The notes under the pieces are model-generated. The model saw only the letters and a program-made list of their open reading frames with translations, did no database searches and was not told the origin of the DNA. This document shows, piece by piece, positions 60,727 through 64,000 of a DNA stretch of 64,000 nt. The translations under genes were made by a program, and so were the position numbers. Every line of letters begins with the position of its first letter. The first letter of the stretch is position 1. The stretch comes from Verrucomicrobiota bacterium (GTDB lineage: Bacteria; Verrucomicrobiota; Verrucomicrobiia; Limisphaerales; UBA9464), in assembly GCA_947454705.1 (NCBI GenBank), contig CANGKZ010000024.1, positions 1 to 64,000 of the forward strand, read 5' to 3'.

Positions 60727-60752
60727 GTCGAGCTCGGCTTCCTCCGACAGAA

Positions 60753-61241
60753 TCAAACGGGCGCGAGTTTAAAACTTCGCGCCGGTCTCCATTCCTCCGC
60801 CGACTCAAGCCAACACAGGCACTCGGGATTCTCTCCGCAGCCCCGGCAGACGGGCCGGCGGACCGTTTCCAACTCCCCACCTTCAGGGACGCTTGCGTGC
60901 ACCGCGGGCCGCGGCGGCGCGGAGAGCGGAATGGGACCGACCACGCGCAGCACCGAGTTTCTTCCTCCGAAAGGATTGGGAATGGTCTCCTCCGATTCCG
61001 GATCCTGCATCCACACGCCGTCCACCACCCAGCGGTACTCGTATCGGCCGGGAAGCAGCCCCAATTCCGAAACCCAATGCGTGGCGTCGGTCCTCCGCAG
61101 TTTGCCCGCGCCGGGCTGCCACTGGTTGAACGTGCCGGCGACTTCCACCGAATTCACCGCAGGGCGGGTAAATTCAAATCGAACTGCGATCAGGTGAGAA
61201 CGACCGGGGCGGATGAACTCAAAATCGCTTTGAAAGGTCAT
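60753..61241 (-). CDS. Second CBM48 protein, with Cys-rich tail
   Basis: This 162-residue protein has a CBM48 domain: 'VRFEFTRPAVNSVEVAGTFN', 'QWQPGAGKLRRTDATHWVSE', 'GRYEYRWVVDGVWMQDPESE' and 'ETIPNPFGGRNSVLRVVG'. A Pro-rich linker follows, then a C-terminal 'CRGCGENPECLCWLESAEEW' with four cysteines that might bind zinc. It is homologous to the CBM48 protein at 58302-58649 and converges on the RNB exoribonuclease gene with a 26-bp gap. No glycogen-metabolism gene is in the window. Confidence 0.85.
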   Translation of the reverse strand: MTFQSDFEFIRPGRSHLIAVRFEFTRPAVNSVEVAGTFNQWQPGAGKLRRTDATHWVSELGLLPGRYEYRWVVDGVWMQDPESEETIPNPFGGRNSVLRVVGPIPLSAPPRPAVHASVPEGGELETVRRPVCRGCGENPECLCWLESAEEWRPARSFKLAPV

Positions 61242-61372
61242 GGTTCGTGGTCGGAGGGAGCCCTCTGGAGGGACCGATCAGCCAGAGGTTCCAACCTGAT
61301 CCCAACCCTACGATTCCGCGGGGCGCATCACCATGGGGTCTAGTACGCAGCCTCCCTGCTTGCAGACGACGC

Positions 61373-61411
61373 AAAGAAAAATCCGGCCGACGCCAGAGGC
61401 GCCGACCGGAT
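61373..61411 (-). terminator. Rho-independent terminator of the repeat-protein gene
   Basis: On the minus strand ATCCGGTCGGCGCC pairs imperfectly with GGCGTCGGCCGGAT over a TCT loop and is followed by TTTTTCTTT. It lies 26 bp beyond the stop at 61438. Confidence 0.8.
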
Positions 61412-61437
61412 CTGTGGGATTCAAGGAGCAGTGCGGA

Positions 61438-64000
61438 CTACTGGATCTCGATGATCCGGTAGAACTGCATCGGCCTGCCCGAGGTCACCGGGTCCATGAA
61501 CTCCAGGGGAGATCCTGTACCAGGAATGGTCTTCAGGTCGGTCCAGGCCGCCCCGCTCAGCGAGGTGGTGGTCTGGATGAGGTAGGACTTCCCGGTCACA
61601 GACGGGAAGGTGAACTTCAGGTTGCCGGCCGAGACGGACGGCGAACCGGTGATCTCGACCAGCGTCGAGGGCGTGATCTTCGAACTGCAATCGGCAGTGG
61701 ATCGGACCGTGGCCCCGAGGCAGAAGTCCACGCCGGTGGCGGTGACCGTGTTGGTCACCTGGCTTGAGCCGGCGACCGCCGTGTAGCTGCCCGTGAACAG
61801 GACCGAAGCCCCGGGTTCAAGGGTGATCGGGCCGAGGACCGGCACCGCGTTGGTGGCCCGGCTGGAGAAGACCAGCACATTGGTGAGAGACACGTTGCCG
61901 GTGTTCTTCACCGAACCGCCAAACACGACCAGGCTTCCGACGGGAACCGGTCCGGGAGGACAGGTCTCAGTCACGCTGATCGCCGGAAGCGTCGCCACCG
62001 GGCAGGAGGCCGAGCTCGTGATCTGCCGGTCGCCGCAGGTATCACGCCCCGAGGCGGTCACCTGCACCGAGCAGCTGTTGAAGGGCACCGTGTAGGTCCC
62101 CGAGTAGGCCGCGGATTCACCCGGGGCAAGTTCCAACGGTCCAAGTACCGGACTGTTGGTCCCCTGGGGACCGAAGACGAAGACGTTGGTCATGACCACG
62201 TCCCCGGTGTTGCTCACCCGACCGCTGAAGGCGAACACGCTTCCCATGGGGATCGGGCTCGTCGGGCAGTTCGGCAGCAGGGTCAGCGCCGGATTCGACA
62301 GCAACGGACACACCGCGGTGGCGGTGAACACCACGTTGGTGCCGGTGCAGCGGTCCTGACCGCGGGCGGTCAGTGTATCAATAATGAGGCAGCAGCAATG
62401 CGGTGCGATGTAGCTGCCGGTGAAGTCCACCGAGGCTCCCGGCGCCAGGGTGATCGGGCCAATGACCGGCGTGTTGTTGGTCGGCTGGTTGTCGGTCACG
62501 TAGACATTCACCAAGGTGACATCCCCCGGATTGCTGACCGTGCCGGTGAAGGTGAAGAGACCTCCGCGTGCCGTGGGCAGGAGCGGACAGTTCTTGGTGA
62601 CCAGGATCCGGGGCCGGTTGATGACCAGGCAGGAACTCGTGGCGACGCTGGAGACGGATTGGAACGTGCAGACGTCCATGCCGCTCACGGTGACCGATCC
62701 GCTGTCGCAGTAATCCTTCGGCACGATCAGGGAGACCGTGTATTCCGCGGATTCCCCGGGAGCGAGGGTGATGGGGCCGAGAACGGGTGCGCCGTTGGAG
62801 GCCATCGGATCGATCACCGTCACCTGGACGAGCGTGATGTTGCCGACGTTGGTGATCGAACCGGTGTAGGTCAGAAGTTCTCCGGGGTGGACGGCCAGGG
62901 GAGGACAGGTCTTGGTGATGACCAGCTTGGGCGTGGTCAGGACGGTGCAGGTGCGGGTGTCGGTATCGCTCACGGTTTCACCCGCGCAGCCCTGGCCGGT
63001 GGCCTGGACCGTGCTGGACACGACGCAGCAATTGGTCGGCACCGAATAGCTGCCGTTGAAGCTTGCCGAGGCTCCCACCGCAAGGGTCGCCTGGGTGAAG
63101 ATCACCGTGCCCTTGCCGGGTCGGTCGCTGGTCACGATGACGTTGGTCAGCGTGATGTTCCCGAGGTTGCGGACGATGCCGGTGTAGGTGAGGACGCCGC
63201 CCTGCAGCACGCTTCCGGTCGGACACACCTGGGTCACCCCGATGGCGGGTGTGGTGAGAATCGGACACGTGGAGGAGGCGGTGTTGGTCACCGAGACGCC
63301 GCAAATGCTCGCGGCGGTCGCGGTGGAAATGCTCACGGTGGAGCAATTGGTGGCCACCAGATAACTTCCGGTGAAGGAAACCACGGCTCCCGGAGTGAGG
63401 CTCAACGCCTTGAAGATCGGGGTCGATCCACTCTGGTTGTTGAGGACCACGATGTTGGTCAGCGTGACATCACCGGAATTCCGGACGGTGCCCGTGAAGC
63501 TGAGCAACCCACCCGGTCCGGGCGGTGTGGTGGGACAGGCCTGCGTGAGAACCAAACCAGGCGTGGTGATCAAGGCGCAAGAAGCGGTGGCGCGATCCGA
63601 CACTTCGACCGTGGAGCAGGCGTTGGCTGCGGTGACATTCACGGTCGTGGAGACCGAGCACGCATCCGCAGGGGCGCTGAACAACACCGTGAACGGAGCC
63701 GAGGCTCCCGGAGCGAGGGTGATGGGGCCGAGCACTGGCGTTCCCGCACCGGGCTGATTTCCAGTCACACGAATGTTGGTCAGGGTGACATTGCCCGAAT
63801 TCCGCACCGTGCCCGTGAGGGACACCGGAATTCCCGCGCCGACGGCCACGGGAGGACAGGCAAGCGTGATGGTCACGGCCGGAGCGGTGGTCACTGCGCA
63901 AACCGTGGTGGCAAAGCTCGTGGCGGGATTCTGTGTGCACACATCCTTGCCGCTGCCGGTGAAGGTGGTGGTGATGGAACACACATCGGCCGGGATGGTG
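61438..64000 (-). CDS. Giant secreted repeat protein (DUF11-like), partial
   Basis: The C-terminal 850 or so residues of a longer exported protein are seen; the frame is open at the window edge, so the N-terminus and signal are outside. It is built of about nine repeats of roughly 90 residues. Each repeat holds a 'CP..P...G....F.G.V.N.G' opening, 'NTGNVSLTNVLV', 'GPITLEPGASVLFTGSY' and a Cys-rich 'VTATG.D.C' close, like the conserved-repeat (DUF11/TIGR01451) domain. The tail 'LKTIPGTGSPLEFMDPVTSG' followed by 'RPMQFYRIIEIQ' is the typical C-terminal beta-domain of verrucomicrobial exported proteins. It is probably an adhesin or surface-layer component. A strong terminator follows. Confidence 0.88.
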   Translation of the reverse strand, partial: TIPADVCSITTTFTGSGKDVCTQNPATSFATTVCAVTTAPAVTITLACPPVAVGAGIPVSLTGTVRNSGNVTLTNIRVTGNQPGAGTPVLGPITLAPGASAPFTVLFSAPADACSVSTTVNVTAANACSTVEVSDRATASCALITTPGLVLTQACPTTPPGPGGLLSFTGTVRNSGDVTLTNIVVLNNQSGSTPIFKALSLTPGAVVSFTGSYLVATNCSTVSISTATAASICGVSVTNTASSTCPILTTPAIGVTQVCPTGSVLQGGVLTYTGIVRNLGNITLTNVIVTSDRPGKGTVIFTQATLAVGASASFNGSYSVPTNCCVVSSTVQATGQGCAGETVSDTDTRTCTVLTTPKLVITKTCPPLAVHPGELLTYTGSITNVGNITLVQVTVIDPMASNGAPVLGPITLAPGESAEYTVSLIVPKDYCDSGSVTVSGMDVCTFQSVSSVATSSCLVINRPRILVTKNCPLLPTARGGLFTFTGTVSNPGDVTLVNVYVTDNQPTNNTPVIGPITLAPGASVDFTGSYIAPHCCCLIIDTLTARGQDRCTGTNVVFTATAVCPLLSNPALTLLPNCPTSPIPMGSVFAFSGRVSNTGDVVMTNVFVFGPQGTNSPVLGPLELAPGESAAYSGTYTVPFNSCSVQVTASGRDTCGDRQITSSASCPVATLPAISVTETCPPGPVPVGSLVVFGGSVKNTGNVSLTNVLVFSSRATNAVPVLGPITLEPGASVLFTGSYTAVAGSSQVTNTVTATGVDFCLGATVRSTADCSSKITPSTLVEITGSPSVSAGNLKFTFPSVTGKSYLIQTTTSLSGAAWTDLKTIPGTGSPLEFMDPVTSGRPMQFYRIIEIQ

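Overview
The window comes from a GC-rich Gram-negative chromosome. The gene content points to the Verrucomicrobiota, in the Pedosphaera/Limisphaera direction. This is an inference from paired Ser/Thr kinases and ECF sigma factors, a sulfatase, an ASPIC/UnbV FG-GAP protein, a TIGR03790 protein, very large secreted repeat proteins ending in 'QFYRIIE'-type tails, and intergenic space packed with palindromic repeats. Few genes have a clear Shine-Dalgarno; several have pyrimidine-rich leaders instead.

Layout. 1-2.0 kb: tandem palindromic repeats and a (GGC)15 tract, then an uncharacterised ATP-grasp-like protein. 2.2-7.8 kb: an 1873-residue secreted protein with three predicted beta-propellers. 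8.4-18.8 kb, all minus strand: hybrid histidine kinase, Ser/Thr kinase, ECF sigma, ECF sigma, Ser/Thr kinase-WD40, probably one signalling operon. 19-24.7 kb: secreted beta-helix protein, ASPIC/UnbV protein and arylsulfatase, separated by repeat-rich spacers. 24.9-31.3 kb: tRNA-Glu, tRNA-Lys and the conserved rpmH-rnpA-yidD-yidC-khpB cluster, then holA, a bifunctional-nuclease-family gene, an atypical infA and apaG. 31.3-35.4 kb: agmatine deiminase, a TIGR04282 glycosyltransferase, a SOUL lipoprotein, a small secreted protein and an SRAP protein.

35.5-37.9 kb: rph, a histidine phosphatase and prmA with overlapping ends. 37.9-44.9 kb, minus strand: Ser/Thr kinase, cbiX, tyrA, aroA, cmk and TIGR03790, an aromatic/tetrapyrrole run in which a 190-bp palindromic element lies between tyrA and aroA. 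45.1-49.1 kb: a CobA-HemD fusion, a divergent dihydropteroate-synthase-like protein and a GlcD-type flavoprotein. 49.6-51.1 kb: a DUF3568 lipoprotein, a candidate small RNA with its own promoter and terminator, an Rrf2 regulator and tRNA-Asp. 51.2-56.7 kb: a divergent ArsR repressor facing a DUF2892-thioredoxin-MFP-RND operon. 56.7-61.2 kb: a DUF1573 protein beside a remnant of an ABC permease, then two stand-alone CBM48 proteins around a DUF2934-like protein and an RNB exoribonuclease. 61.4-64 kb: the C-terminal part of a giant secreted repeat protein that runs off the window.

The most unusual material is the set of at least six palindromic repeat families, two of them present at distant sites; the HK/STK/ECF/ECF/STK locus; the candidate sRNA at 50.2 kb; the redox-flavoured RND operon; and the CBM48-RNase island.
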